Below are positions 32,334 through 41,851 of a stretch of DNA of 64,000 nt, in pieces (the stretch's first letter is position 1; every line of letters begins with the position of its first letter). This DNA comes from JAXGZG01 sp040771825 (lineage in GTDB: Bacteria; Bacillota; Sulfobacillia; Fermentithermobacillales; Fermentithermobacillaceae): NCBI GenBank assembly GCA_040771825.1, contig JAXGZG010000001.1, positions 310,001 to 374,000 of the forward strand. The letters run 5' to 3'. The notes under the pieces are model-generated. The model was not told the DNA's origin and searched no databases. It saw only the letters and a list, made by a program, of their open reading frames with translations. The translations under genes and the position numbers were made by a program.

Positions 32334-34374
32334 ATGACCCAAGAGACCCGAAGAAGGCATCTCGTTGCCGAGGACCTGTACAACCTGGTATTCGTGTCAG
32401 ATCCCCAGATCTCGCCGGACGGCACCCAAATAGCTTATGTCCGCACCATCATAGACGGAGACACCAAGGAGTACCGCTCCACCATATGGATGGTGGATGC
32501 GACTGAGAATGCAGTCCCGGGCAGTTTACGTCGGGCCCCAAATCGGACACCTCGCCCCGCTGGTCTCCGGACGGTTCAAGACTTGCCTTTGTTTCAGACC
32601 GGGAAGGCCAGAGGCAGATACTTGTCATGTCAACTCGGGGAGGTGAAGCCCGCTCAATAACCAAGATGCGCTGGGGTGCCGGCAATCCCGTCTGGTCGCC
32701 TGACGGGTTAAGGATCGCCTTTGTGGCTCCCGTGGGCCCCCATGACGGTCCCGACGACTTTGACAAACCTCTTACTGCCAAAGACAAAGATGAAGAGAAC
32801 AGGCGGCTCCGCGACGAAGCAGCGGTGTTTACTGGCCTACGGATCACGAGCGATGCCACAGGCGGACTGGTAAGCGAGAAGCGAAACCACTATTCGTCAT
32901 TGACTCATTTGGCCAAGGGCGTGCCGCTAGTGTTACCATGGGCGATTTCGACAATATGACCCACCTGGTCACCTGACGATACCCGCATCGCTTTCGTGTC
33001 TGACAGGCGGGAGAACCCCGACTACTACGAGCCCTGGCGCTCTGATATCCACGTTGCCACTTTGGATGGCAGGATCGAGCTGACGGAGTCTTTGGGGCCT
33101 GCGTCGTCTCCTACTTGGACTCCAGACGGCAAACACGTGCTCTACATCAGTCAAAACATGGAGTACGGAAGCGTGACATTAACGCGGATCTGGAAAGTAC
33201 CTGCCGGGGGCGGCAAAGCGGAATGCCTAACAGGGAACTTTGAAAGGCCGCTCTATAGGCGACGAAGTCACAAGTGACGTGAGATTCTTGCGCTTCGTCT
33301 CACGGGCTTCGAGTGGATCCCGAGGGCAAGGGCTGTATACTCCCCTTTCTGCCGACCGGGGAAAGACTTCCCTATACTCAGTACCCGTCAAGGCGGGCCT
33401 GTGAAGCTCGTTGTAGGCGGTGACAGGCAGATCTTCGGTTATTCTGCAGATGCCGATTGCCGCTATTTCGCTCTTGGAATAAGCGATCCCGTGGTGCCCG
33501 GTGATGTTACTCTGTTGGACCGAAAGACAGGCGCCGAAGTTAGGCTCACCTGGGAAAACGCGGCGTTCCTCGATGGGGTCTGTTTGAGCGCCCCGGAAGC
33601 CGTCCCGTACCAGACCCCCGATGGATTAGATGAAATGGGTTGGGTGATGAAACCTGCCGGGTGTGTCGAGGGGAAGAAGTACCCTGCCGTTCTCCAGATC
33701 CCGGCGGACCTCACATCATTATGCACGGTTGGAGTTTCTTCTTCGAGTTTCCAGTTGCTTGCGTCCTCTGGCTATGCCGTCATCTACGCAATCCCCGCGG
33801 GGGCCCTGGATACGGCCAGGATTTCGTCCGGGCCAACATTGGAAATTTTGGCGGGAAGGATTTTGACGATCTCATGGTCTGGGTGGATAAGGCCATATCT
33901 CTTGGCTTCATCGACGATTCCAACCTGGGAGTGGCAGGGGGAAGTTACGGCGGGTTCATGACTAATTGGATTGTAGGCCACACGGGAAGATTCAGGGCTG
34001 CCGTAACCCAACGAAGCAAAGTCAACTGGCTCTCATCCTACGGCACTTCCGATATGGGCATCGCCTACACCGAGACCAACATCAGGGAAATCCCTGGAAC
34101 GACACGGAGAGGCTGTGGAAGCACTCACCTTTGGCCTATGCCCAGAACGTCACGACTCCACTCATGATCATGCACGGCGAGAACGACATGAGATGTCCCA
34201 TTGGGCAAGCGGAGGAGTTTTAACAGCCCTGAAAAGGCTCAAGAAGGAGGTGGAGTTGGTCAGGTTTCCAGGAGCCACTCACGAACTCTCCCGGAGCGGC
34301 AGGCCTGTCATGAGAGTTGTAAGGCTTCGACACCTGCTTCGATGGTTTGATGCGCACCTGGACAGGACCACCTA
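32334..34374 (+). pseudogene. Frameshifted copy of the S9 acylaminoacyl-peptidase-like gene
   Basis: This is a near-identical copy of the intact gene at 38942-40987, matching from the ATG to the TAG and diverging just outside both. By reading the two side by side I find about thirteen length changes, mostly single bases. They fall near 32518, 32889, 32958 (-2), 33074 (-3, in frame), 33244 (+4), 33290, 33330, 33343, 33388, 33700, 33750, 33788, 34083 and 34221. Only short stretches stay open. The HGGP oxyanion motif is destroyed by the change near 33700. Substitutions are few over the last 1.6 kb, so either it decayed recently or part of the damage is sequencing error. The start retains AAAAGGAGAAG upstream. 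Confidence 0.85.
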
Positions 34375-34530
34375 GACAACTAGGCCCCCGTCTCTGACCC
34401 TTGTATATAGCGTCACGCTGTTTTGCCGGGCATCGTAGTTCACAGAACCGCGCCTGAACACCTTACAGGTATATTGGGCCACAATGTCGAAGGTAAGCAT
34501 CGTTGCCTTTTGGTGCGAGGAGGTGTGACT

Positions 34531-35943
34531 ATGTGGCTAAAACGCACTCAGGTCAAATCGGGAGGGCGTGTTTACACCTATCTTCAACTGGTAGAATCTG
34601 TGTGGCAGAACGGCAAATCCAGGCACAGGGTAATTGCCAACCTGGGAAGAGAGAACCAGATACCGGAATCCATTCAGGGAGCGCTCCTAGCAGCACTGTC
34701 TGACGATCATAGCGACGATGTTCTCGATCCCACGATCATGAGACTTCTGGGTGAAAAGCGTTACGGCCCGGCTTTGGCTCTTCACCGTGTGGCAGAGTTT
34801 CTGGGGATGTGTCGGGGGATTGGCGACATGGCTCTGTTGCGTGGAGGTTCCAGCTTTGATGCCCAGGCCGCCCTGATTCTTATGCTGTATGTGTGCTTGT
34901 CAACAGACGAAGACGCTAATAGCCTTCTGGAATGGGTGTCCCGCAACTACTGCCCTCATTCGGACCCTCTGGATTCGCATGCTTTGGCAAAAGCCCTCAA
35001 GGTAGTCTCCAGTCATCGCCTGATCCGAGAACTTATAGCTCAACTTGCTGGAACAGGTAGTGACGAAGATGACTACTTTTCGTTTTTGGTGCCTTGCCGG
35101 GTGAGCACGCCTGATGGCCGCACCGAGATGGTCTTTGTTCATGTGTCCACAGGACGCGGATTTGTCCCTCTCAAGGCCTTACCAATGCGGCCTGGGAGAA
35201 CTCGCCGCGCCTTGACGACTCATGCCACGGAGGTTCCCATGATGTTGGACGTATCCGAAGTCCCTTGCACGTTGAGTAAGGCGTTTTGGTCCAGTGGGCG
35301 GCCTCTAGCGGTGAGGGTAGGGACCAATTTCAAAGGACGTCTGTTCGGGATCGTCAGCCCAAAGGAAATGACGCTGGCAAGGTGCGAGCAAGAGGGTTTT
35401 GTCGCCGCATCTGAGATTCAGTTCAGGGCATGCAAAATCCGGGGTGTTGAGTGTATTGTGGTCAGATCTAACACAGATGACAGGGGCCATGGCAACGGCA
35501 TTAGCAGAGAGCCTAGGGATCTTGTGGTTTACCGAGGCGGGATATCGCCACATGAAGTCATGCAGGCGTACCGAAAGTTTCAGACATTCGAAGATGCTTT
35601 CTACGAACTAAAAATTCCAAAGGAATTGGCAGGTATGTTTCAGTCCAATTGGCACTACCTTGTACAAAGCCTCGTCAACCTGAGGCTAATGGGAACCTAC
35701 ATTGAGGCACGCATAGAATCTCGCCTTTCTGCCTGCGGAGTCCCCCTTACGACTTCCCAAGCGATGGCAGAGCTGTCTTCCCTCAGGACCGTTGAGCTCA
35801 AGTGCGCTCGCACCAACAGGCGATACCATACACCTTTCACGGAGATGCAAACTCGGATTACCGAAGCTTTGGGAATCAGATCTCACGGTCGTCTGCTCCA
35901 AGCAGAGAAAGTCCCACGGGAGCGTTCCAAAGACCGAACTTGA
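34531..35943 (+). CDS. Transposase-derived protein related to the IS1634 family, probably not active
   Basis: A 470-residue protein. The N-terminus (MWLKRTQVKSGGRVYTYLQL, then VIANLGRE) and the segment KRYGPALALHRVAEFLG resemble IS1634-type DDE transposases. So does the C-terminal YRKFQTFEDAFYELK, which carries the expected Glu. The central catalytic region is not recognisable: no DxTS-type first aspartate or GNTSD segment was found. ATG at 34531 follows GAGGAGGTG, so expression machinery is intact. No terminal inverted repeats were found tightly around it. A domesticated or degenerate transposase is the best reading. Confidence 0.6.
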   Translation: MWLKRTQVKSGGRVYTYLQLVESVWQNGKSRHRVIANLGRENQIPESIQGALLAALSDDHSDDVLDPTIMRLLGEKRYGPALALHRVAEFLGMCRGIGDMALLRGGSSFDAQAALILMLYVCLSTDEDANSLLEWVSRNYCPHSDPLDSHALAKALKVVSSHRLIRELIAQLAGTGSDEDDYFSFLVPCRVSTPDGRTEMVFVHVSTGRGFVPLKALPMRPGRTRRALTTHATEVPMMLDVSEVPCTLSKAFWSSGRPLAVRVGTNFKGRLFGIVSPKEMTLARCEQEGFVAASEIQFRACKIRGVECIVVRSNTDDRGHGNGISREPRDLVVYRGGISPHEVMQAYRKFQTFEDAFYELKIPKELAGMFQSNWHYLVQSLVNLRLMGTYIEARIESRLSACGVPLTTSQAMAELSSLRTVELKCARTNRRYHTPFTEMQTRITEALGIRSHGRLLQAEKVPRERSKDRT

Positions 35944-35952
35944 CTGTCCCCG

Positions 35953-35971
35953 TTTGCCACTAGAACAGTCA
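35953..35971 (+). repeat. TTTGCCACTAG-family repeat, copy 2
   Basis: TTTGCCACTAGAACAGTCA matches 32108-32126 with one mismatch. TGACTGT at 35941-35947 is the inverse of its ACAGTCA end, forming a small inverted repeat. A further copy, TTTGCCACTAG, is at 36071-36081. The remaining gap to 36286 contains only a weak AGCCCA/TGGGCT hairpin at 36170-36186. Confidence 0.55.
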
Positions 35972-36286
35972 GAGGCCCTAATCCGCCTTGCCTTGTCTCT
36001 AGAAAAACCATAGTTATAGGGTTATAAGAGATAGTGTGGATCCACGATGCGTACCCATCCCACAAGTAAGTTTGCCACTAGTTCGTTACAGTAGCGAGCC
36101 AGCGTAACCCCTGTTTACGATTGCCAGTTGAGAGGATAGAGCCTACCATCTACCGAAAAGGGTTAAGGTAGCCCATAATGTGGGCTTCTGCTAAGGCGGC
36201 GTACAGGCGAGTTGCCTACCAAGGAGGTGGTGGACTCATAGCCGCGTTCAAATTCCTGTCTCTGTTTGTTTGGGAGGGGCCATCCA

Positions 36287-36985
36287 TTGATTAAACGCAG
36301 TCGAAGTACCACGCTGGGAGGTTCGAGTAGGTCGGTGGGCGCAGCGGGCTATGTGGTATTCCTCATAGCCATCTGTTTCTTCTCTGGGGTCTTTGGCAAA
36401 GTGAGCGGGCCCATGAGGTTTCTGGATTTCAACAATCTCTTGGGCGAGTTTGGCAAGATTACCCAAGACGCTATGCCCGGATTTCAGGGTCAGGGCGGAA
36501 CCGGAGTTAGGGCCGGTTTCCTGCACGGACTTTCTATAGCCCCTAGCGTTTGCTTTTCCATCGCCGTGATTTCCCTGGTTGACCGTCTGGGAGGGCTAGC
36601 AGCGGCCGAGAGAATGCTGTCGCCAATCATGCGCATTATCATGGGCGTTCCAGGAAACAGCACCCTAGCAATAATAGCCAGCTGGCAAAGCTCCGACACA
36701 GGCGCCGCCCTAACTAGGGATCTCTACGAGAAGGGTCAGATCAACGACGATGAACGCGACATTCTCGTGGCCTACCAGTTTTCAGCGGGAGCAACTTTGG
36801 GACTGTACTTCGCACATGCAGCTATCCTCTTTCCATTCCTAACAAAGCCCGTCGGATTGGCCTTGCTGGTTCAAATGGTCGTCAAAGTTCTGGGCGGCAA
36901 TCTGATGCGGGCTTATGCGATATGGGATGCCAGACGCGGCAAATCGGCCGCCAAGGTTCCTGAGGGAGGCAAACGGCTTGTCTGA
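36287..36985 (+). CDS. YjiH-like nucleoside-recognition (Gate) membrane protein
   Basis: A 232-residue membrane protein with about five to six helices and Gate-domain features (AGFLHGLSIAPSVCFSIAVI, MGVPGNSTLAIIASW). TTG at 36287 follows GGGAGGGG; a longer frame from 36266 has no site. In enterobacteria the pair yjiG/yjiH sits beside iadA, an isoaspartyl dipeptidase. Here the pair sits beside an M20 amidohydrolase and an S9 peptidase, which supports a role in peptide or amino-acid derivative transport (inference). It overlaps the next gene by eight bases. Confidence 0.75.
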   Translation: MIKRSRSTTLGGSSRSVGAAGYVVFLIAICFFSGVFGKVSGPMRFLDFNNLLGEFGKITQDAMPGFQGQGGTGVRAGFLHGLSIAPSVCFSIAVISLVDRLGGLAAAERMLSPIMRIIMGVPGNSTLAIIASWQSSDTGAALTRDLYEKGQINDDERDILVAYQFSAGATLGLYFAHAAILFPFLTKPVGLALLVQMVVKVLGGNLMRAYAIWDARRGKSAAKVPEGGKRLV

Positions 36986-37445
36986 TCACAATGGAACGAG
37001 CGATTCGATCATGACTGTGTTTCTGATCGGCGCCAAGAAGGGGATACAGCTTTGGCTAAACAACATCCTGCCGGCCGCCATTATGGCGTTTACTCTAATC
37101 AGGATTCTCGAACTCACCGGTCTTCTTGATGTTATGGGCAGGCTTTTTGGTCCGGTCATGGCGATATTCGGTCTGCCGGGAGAGGCTATAAGCGTTCTGG
37201 CCACGGGTTGGATGAGCTCTGCAGGTGGATGTGTGGCTGCGGTCTCGCTTGCGGCAACTGGGACGCTCGATGGCAACCAAGTAGCTATCATTCTCCCCAT
37301 GATATTCCTCATGGGAAATCAGGCTCAATACATCGGCAGGGTCCTTGGGACCGCAGGGGCGACCCCCCGCCGCTACGGCGTCATATGTGCCATAAGCATT
37401 ATTAATGCTGCCATTGCAGGGTTTGTAATGAGACTCCTTGTCTGA
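36978..37445 (+). CDS. YjiG/SpmB-like nucleoside-recognition membrane protein
   Basis: A 155-residue membrane protein with the Gate-type pattern (GLPGEAISVLATGWMSSAGG, MGNQAQYIGRVLG). It is the normal partner of the YjiH-like protein upstream, with which it overlaps by eight bases; the two resemble SpmA/SpmB pairs. TTG at 36978 follows GGGAGG located inside the previous gene. The stop is 33 bases before the amidohydrolase start, so yjiH-yjiG-amidohydrolase-S9 peptidase form one operon. Confidence 0.75.
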   Translation: MSDHNGTSDSIMTVFLIGAKKGIQLWLNNILPAAIMAFTLIRILELTGLLDVMGRLFGPVMAIFGLPGEAISVLATGWMSSAGGCVAAVSLAATGTLDGNQVAIILPMIFLMGNQAQYIGRVLGTAGATPRRYGVICAISIINAAIAGFVMRLLV

Positions 37446-37478
37446 GAACACGACCAACAACCTGAGGGAGGTTTGACC

Positions 37479-38939
37479 ATGAGCGCAGATCGTCTCATAT
37501 CGGAGTGGTTTGAAGACAATTGCCCGCGGCTGACCGGACTGAGCGACAAGATTTGGGAATATGCGGAACTTGCCTTTGAAGAGTATCAATCCTCGAAAGC
37601 TCTCATGGATGTATTCCGCGCTGAGGGGTTCAAAGTGGAAGAGGGCGTTGCCGGGATCCCCACGGCATTCGTTGCTACTTGGGGTGCAGAGGGCCCTGTC
37701 ATCGGTTTTATTGGAGAGTTCGACGCGGTTCCGGGAGTATCACAGACCTTGTCCACCCGCAAAGAGGCTCTGATCCCAGGAGGGGCAGGTCATGGTTGCG
37801 GCCACAATTTGCTTGGCGTAGGAAGTTTAGGAGCTTGCCTAGCTGTAAAGAAGGCCATTCAGGAACTGGGCATCAAGGGAACTGTGAAATTCTTCGGGTG
37901 TCCTGCCGAGGAAGGAGGCGCCGCCAAGGTCTTCATGGTGAGGGCCGGCGTGTTCAAAGGCGTAGATGTGGTCTTGCGATGGCACCCTAGCTTCGCCAAC
38001 TGGGTTAGTATGGCCAGGTCCCTTGCTATGAACTCTCTGAAGTTCACGTTTCACGGCAGAGCAGCCCATGCTGCAATCAACCCACATTTGGGCAGAAGTG
38101 CCATAGATGCTGCTATCCTAATGGACATTGGTGTGAACTACCTTAGGGAACACGTCATGAGCGACGTGAGGATACACTCAGTCATTACCAAGGGCGGGGA
38201 TGCCCCTAACGTGGTCCCTCCATTGGCGCAGATATGGTACTACGTGAGGGCACCGCATCGAAGCGACGTGGACGAGGTTTCCGACAGGCTAAAAACCATT
38301 GCCAAAGGCGCAGCTATGATGACCGAGACTACTGTGGACATCGAATTTGTGAACGGCAGTTGTGAGACGTTGCCCAATCAGAGCCTGAGCGAGATCGCCT
38401 ACCGGAACTTCCTGAAGGTAGGCGGCCCGAAGTACAGCCAAGAGGAAGAACAGTGGGCGGCTGAACTCACCAAGGGCGTTACCAAGTCTGATAAGGTGGC
38501 GGCGCTCAGGGCATCGGGATTGGATCCTGCATTGGCAGAATACGACCTACACCACGGTGTGTGCCCCATTTTTGACATAGGGCGCATCTTGCCGATCTCC
38601 ACCGACTCTGCGGATGTTAGCTGGAATGTGCCTACTCTTGTCTTGTACACTTGCTGCTCACCAATCGGAGCGCCCAATCATTCGTGGCAGCAGGTAGTTG
38701 GCTCCGGGATGGGGATAGGCCACAAAGGCATGGTGACTGCGGGTAAGGTCATTGCACTAACCGCCTTGGATGTTCTGATGGATCCTGACGCACTGGCCAA
38801 GGTGCGTTCTGAGTTTGACCAAGCCACAAGCTCATGGTCGTACAAGTCCCCTCTGCCGGATGACGCACGTCCTCGAGTGAAGAAACCCGCGGAATCTTCC
38901 ATGGAGCCAGACACAGATCCCCAAAGGAGTGGAATGTAG
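37479..38939 (+). CDS. AbgB-like M20 amidohydrolase
   Basis: A 486-residue M20 amidohydrolase close to p-aminobenzoyl-glutamate hydrolase subunit B. Metal-site motifs: GEFDAVPG, GAGHGCGHNLLG, CPAEEGG, and the dimerisation domain FHGRAAHAA. A conserved C-terminal GAPNHSWQQVVGSG completes the site. The enzyme should cleave N-acyl amino acids or aminoacyl amides. ATG at 37479 follows AGGGAGG by seven bases; TTG at 37473 is too close to it. Three bases separate its stop from the S9 peptidase start, so the two are strictly coupled. Confidence 0.88.
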   Translation: MSADRLISEWFEDNCPRLTGLSDKIWEYAELAFEEYQSSKALMDVFRAEGFKVEEGVAGIPTAFVATWGAEGPVIGFIGEFDAVPGVSQTLSTRKEALIPGGAGHGCGHNLLGVGSLGACLAVKKAIQELGIKGTVKFFGCPAEEGGAAKVFMVRAGVFKGVDVVLRWHPSFANWVSMARSLAMNSLKFTFHGRAAHAAINPHLGRSAIDAAILMDIGVNYLREHVMSDVRIHSVITKGGDAPNVVPPLAQIWYYVRAPHRSDVDEVSDRLKTIAKGAAMMTETTVDIEFVNGSCETLPNQSLSEIAYRNFLKVGGPKYSQEEEQWAAELTKGVTKSDKVAALRASGLDPALAEYDLHHGVCPIFDIGRILPISTDSADVSWNVPTLVLYTCCSPIGAPNHSWQQVVGSGMGIGHKGMVTAGKVIALTALDVLMDPDALAKVRSEFDQATSSWSYKSPLPDDARPRVKKPAESSMEPDTDPQRSGM

Positions 38940-38941
38940 CC

Positions 38942-40987
38942 ATGACCCAAGATACCCGAAAAAGAAATCTCGTTGCCGAGGATCTGTACAACCTGGCATT
39001 CGTCTCAGATCCCCAGATCTCGCCGGACGGCGCCCAGATAGCTTATGTCCGCACCATCATAGACGGAGACACCAAGGAGTACCGCTCCACCATATGGATG
39101 GTGGACACGACTGACAATTCAGTCCCTAGGCAGTTCACGTCGGGCCCCAAATCGGACACTTCGCCTCGCTGGTCACCAGACGGTTCAAGACTTGCCTTTG
39201 TTTCAGACCGGGAAGGCCAGAGGCAGATACTTGTCATGTCAACTCGGGGAGGGGAAGCCTGTTCAATAACCAAGATGCGTTGGGGTGCCGGCAATCCCGT
39301 CTGGTCGCCTGACGGGTCAAAGATCGCCTTTGTGGCTCCCGTCAGCCCCCATGATGGTCCCGACGACTTTGACAGACCTCTTACCGCCAAAGACAAAGAT
39401 GAAGAGAACAGGCGGCTCCGCGACGAAGCAGCGGTGTTTACTGGCCTACGGATCACGAGCGATGCCACAGGCGGACTAGTAAGCGAGAAGCGAAACCACA
39501 TATTCGTCATTGACTCATTTGGCCAAGGGCGTGCCGCTAGTGTTACCATGGGCGATTTCGACAATATGACCCCCACCTGGTCACCTGACGGTACCCGCAT
39601 CGCTTTCGTGTCTGACAGGCGGGAGAACCCCGACTACTACGAGCCCTGGCGCTCTGATATCCACGTTGCCACTTTGGATGGCAGGATCCGGAAGCTGACG
39701 GAGTCTTTGGGGCCTGCGTCGTCTCCTACTTGGACTCCAGACGGCAAACACGTGCTCTACATCGGTCAAAACATGGAGTACGGAAGCGTGACATTAACGC
39801 GGATCTGGAAAGTACCTGCCGGGGGCGGCAAAGCGGAATGCCTAACAGGGAACTTTGACCGCTCTATAGGCGACGAAGTCACAAGTGACGTGAGATTCTT
39901 GCCTTCGTCTCACGGGCTTCGAGTGGATCCCGAGGGCAAGGCTGTATACTTCCTTTCTGCCGACCAGGGAAAGACTTCCCTATACTCAGTACCCGTCCAA
40001 GGCGGGCCTGTGAAGCTCGTTGTAGGCGGTGACAGGCAGATCTTCGGTTATTCTGCAGATGCCGATTGCCGCTATTTCGCTCTTGGAATAAGCGATCCCG
40101 TGGTGCCCGGTGATGTTACTCTGTTGGACCGAAAGACAGGCGCCGAAGTTAGGCTCACCTGGGAAAACGCGGCGTTCCTCGATGGGGTCTGTTTGAGCGC
40201 CCCGGAAGCCGTCCCGTACCAGACCCCCGATGGATTAGATGAAATGGGTTGGGTGATGAAACCTGCCGGGTGTGTCGAGGGGAAGAAGTACCCTGCCGTT
40301 CTCCAGATCCACGGCGGACCTCACATCATTATGCACGGTTGGAGTTTCTTCTTCGAGTTCCAGTTGCTTGCGTCCTCTGGCTATGCCGTCATCTACACCA
40401 ATCCCCGCGGGGGCCCTGGATACGGCCAGGATTTCGTCCGGGCCAACATTGGAGATTTTGGCGGGAAGGATTTTGACGATCTCATGGTCTGGGTGGATAA
40501 GGCCATATCTCTTGGCTTCATCGACGATTCCAACCTGGGAGTGGCAGGGGGAAGTTACGGCGGGTTCATGACTAATTGGATTGTAGGCCACACGGGAAGA
40601 TTCAGGGCTGCCGTAACCCAACGAAGCAAAGTCAACTGGCTCTCATCCTACGGCACTTCCGATATGGGCATCGCCTACACCGAGACCAACATCCAGGGAA
40701 ATCCCTGGAACGACACGGAGAGGCTGTGGAAGCACTCACCTTTGGCCTATGCCCAGAACGTCACGACTCCACTCATGATCATGCACGGCGAGAACGACAT
40801 GAGATGTCCCATTGGGCAAGCGGAGGAGTTTTACACAGCCCTGAAAAGGCTCAAGAAGGAGGTGGAGTTGGTCAGGTTTCCAGGAGCCACTCACGAACTC
40901 TCCCGGAGCGGCAGGCCTGTCATGAGAGTTGTAAGGCTTCGACACCTGCTTCGATGGTTTGATGCGCACCTGGACAGGACCACCTAG
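38942..40987 (+). CDS. S9 acylaminoacyl-peptidase-like enzyme (intact copy)
   Basis: A 681-residue S9C-type peptidase: a TolB-like propeller (~20-420, repeats such as SPDGSRLAFVSD and TWTPDGKHVLYI), then an alpha/beta hydrolase (~425-675). Triad: Ser538 (GGSYGG), Asp619 (HGENDMR), His651 (GATHELSR). The oxyanion loop QIHGGPH is intact. These enzymes release N-acylated or free residues from short peptides in the cytoplasm. ATG at 38942, with CAAAGGAGTGG upstream, is three bases after the amidohydrolase stop. Cassette II begins 47 bases downstream. A decayed twin lies at 32334-34374. Confidence 0.92.
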   Translation: MTQDTRKRNLVAEDLYNLAFVSDPQISPDGAQIAYVRTIIDGDTKEYRSTIWMVDTTDNSVPRQFTSGPKSDTSPRWSPDGSRLAFVSDREGQRQILVMSTRGGEACSITKMRWGAGNPVWSPDGSKIAFVAPVSPHDGPDDFDRPLTAKDKDEENRRLRDEAAVFTGLRITSDATGGLVSEKRNHIFVIDSFGQGRAASVTMGDFDNMTPTWSPDGTRIAFVSDRRENPDYYEPWRSDIHVATLDGRIRKLTESLGPASSPTWTPDGKHVLYIGQNMEYGSVTLTRIWKVPAGGGKAECLTGNFDRSIGDEVTSDVRFLPSSHGLRVDPEGKAVYFLSADQGKTSLYSVPVQGGPVKLVVGGDRQIFGYSADADCRYFALGISDPVVPGDVTLLDRKTGAEVRLTWENAAFLDGVCLSAPEAVPYQTPDGLDEMGWVMKPAGCVEGKKYPAVLQIHGGPHIIMHGWSFFFEFQLLASSGYAVIYTNPRGGPGYGQDFVRANIGDFGGKDFDDLMVWVDKAISLGFIDDSNLGVAGGSYGGFMTNWIVGHTGRFRAAVTQRSKVNWLSSYGTSDMGIAYTETNIQGNPWNDTERLWKHSPLAYAQNVTTPLMIMHGENDMRCPIGQAEEFYTALKRLKKEVELVRFPGATHELSRSGRPVMRVVRLRHLLRWFDAHLDRTT

Positions 40988-41034
40988 ACAACTGGATCTC
41001 TGCTACCCAACGCAAGAAGAAAGAGGGTGACCTT

Positions 41035-41811
41035 TTGGAACTCATCGCAAGCGGGCAGGTGACGGCTTTTGTTACTCAACTATTGTTCTGCTTGGCACTG
41101 GGATGGACGGTACAGCGAGCTCGCAAAGGGCTGTCGCTGCCCAGCATTCGAAGAGTCAGTGGACTAGACGCACTAGATGAGGCAATCGGCCGGGCTACAG
41201 AAATGGGACGGCCTGTGCACTACTCGTTTGGGCTTGCGGATGTTAACGATGCCCAGACTCTGGCTTCTTTTTCGGTACTGGAGCATGTGGCTGAGAGAAC
41301 TGCTGAGCACGACGTCCCGCTCATAGTCACCAACGTGAAAGTTGTGGTTCAGGCTCTGAGCGAAGACATTGTTAGGGGGGCTCACGCCCGGTTTGGCAAG
41401 GAACAGTCCTATAACCCCAACAATATCAGGTACATTAGCGACCGGCAGACTGCCTATGCAGCAGGTGTCACCGGAATCATGAAACGGGAGCGTGTCGCCA
41501 CCAACCTTATGATCGGCGGTTTCTGGGCAGAATCTCTTCTTCTGTCACAAGCCGGATACGAGGTGGGTGCAGTGCAGATTGCCGGCACCGCCAACACGCC
41601 GCAGATTCCCTTTTTCGTGGCTGTCTGCGATTACTGCCTAATCGGAGACGAATTGTACGCCGCCTCTGCCTATCTTTCTAAGGAGCCGGTTCTCGTGGGC
41701 AGCCTCGTAGTGGCCGACTACGTCAAACTCGCCACCATTGCTCTGACGGCAGTGGGAACGGCCCTATCCCTTGGCGGGAACACGTTGTTTATTGACTTAT
41801 TGGGGATGTGA
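41035..41811 (+). CDS. DUF6754-like membrane-anchored protein, cassette II gene A
   Basis: A 258-residue paralog of 9343-10122, with one N-terminal helix and a soluble domain. Shared motifs: GRATEMGRPVHYSFG, YNPNNIRY, GAVQIAGTANTPQIPF, CDYCLIGDE and AASAYLSKEP. TTG at 41035 follows AGAGGGTGA. Only 47 bases separate it from the S9 peptidase stop with no hairpin, so cassette II is probably read through from the yjiHG-amidohydrolase-peptidase operon. There is no T-box here, unlike cassette I. Confidence 0.75.
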   Translation: MELIASGQVTAFVTQLLFCLALGWTVQRARKGLSLPSIRRVSGLDALDEAIGRATEMGRPVHYSFGLADVNDAQTLASFSVLEHVAERTAEHDVPLIVTNVKVVVQALSEDIVRGAHARFGKEQSYNPNNIRYISDRQTAYAAGVTGIMKRERVATNLMIGGFWAESLLLSQAGYEVGAVQIAGTANTPQIPFFVAVCDYCLIGDELYAASAYLSKEPVLVGSLVVADYVKLATIALTAVGTALSLGGNTLFIDLLGM

Positions 41812-41851
41812 CTTTGGGATACTCCCAGTTCAGGTGCAAGGAGGGGTTTAC

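Noticed and set aside
32334..34374. Broken S9 gene considered as a case of programmed frameshifting
   Set aside because: There are about thirteen scattered length changes of different sizes and no slippery site with a stimulating structure. The intact copy needs none.
34375..34530. Search for terminal inverted repeats of an insertion sequence around the transposase-derived gene
   Set aside because: No matching inverted ends were found close to the gene; only the direct TTTGCCACTAG repeats further out, reported separately.
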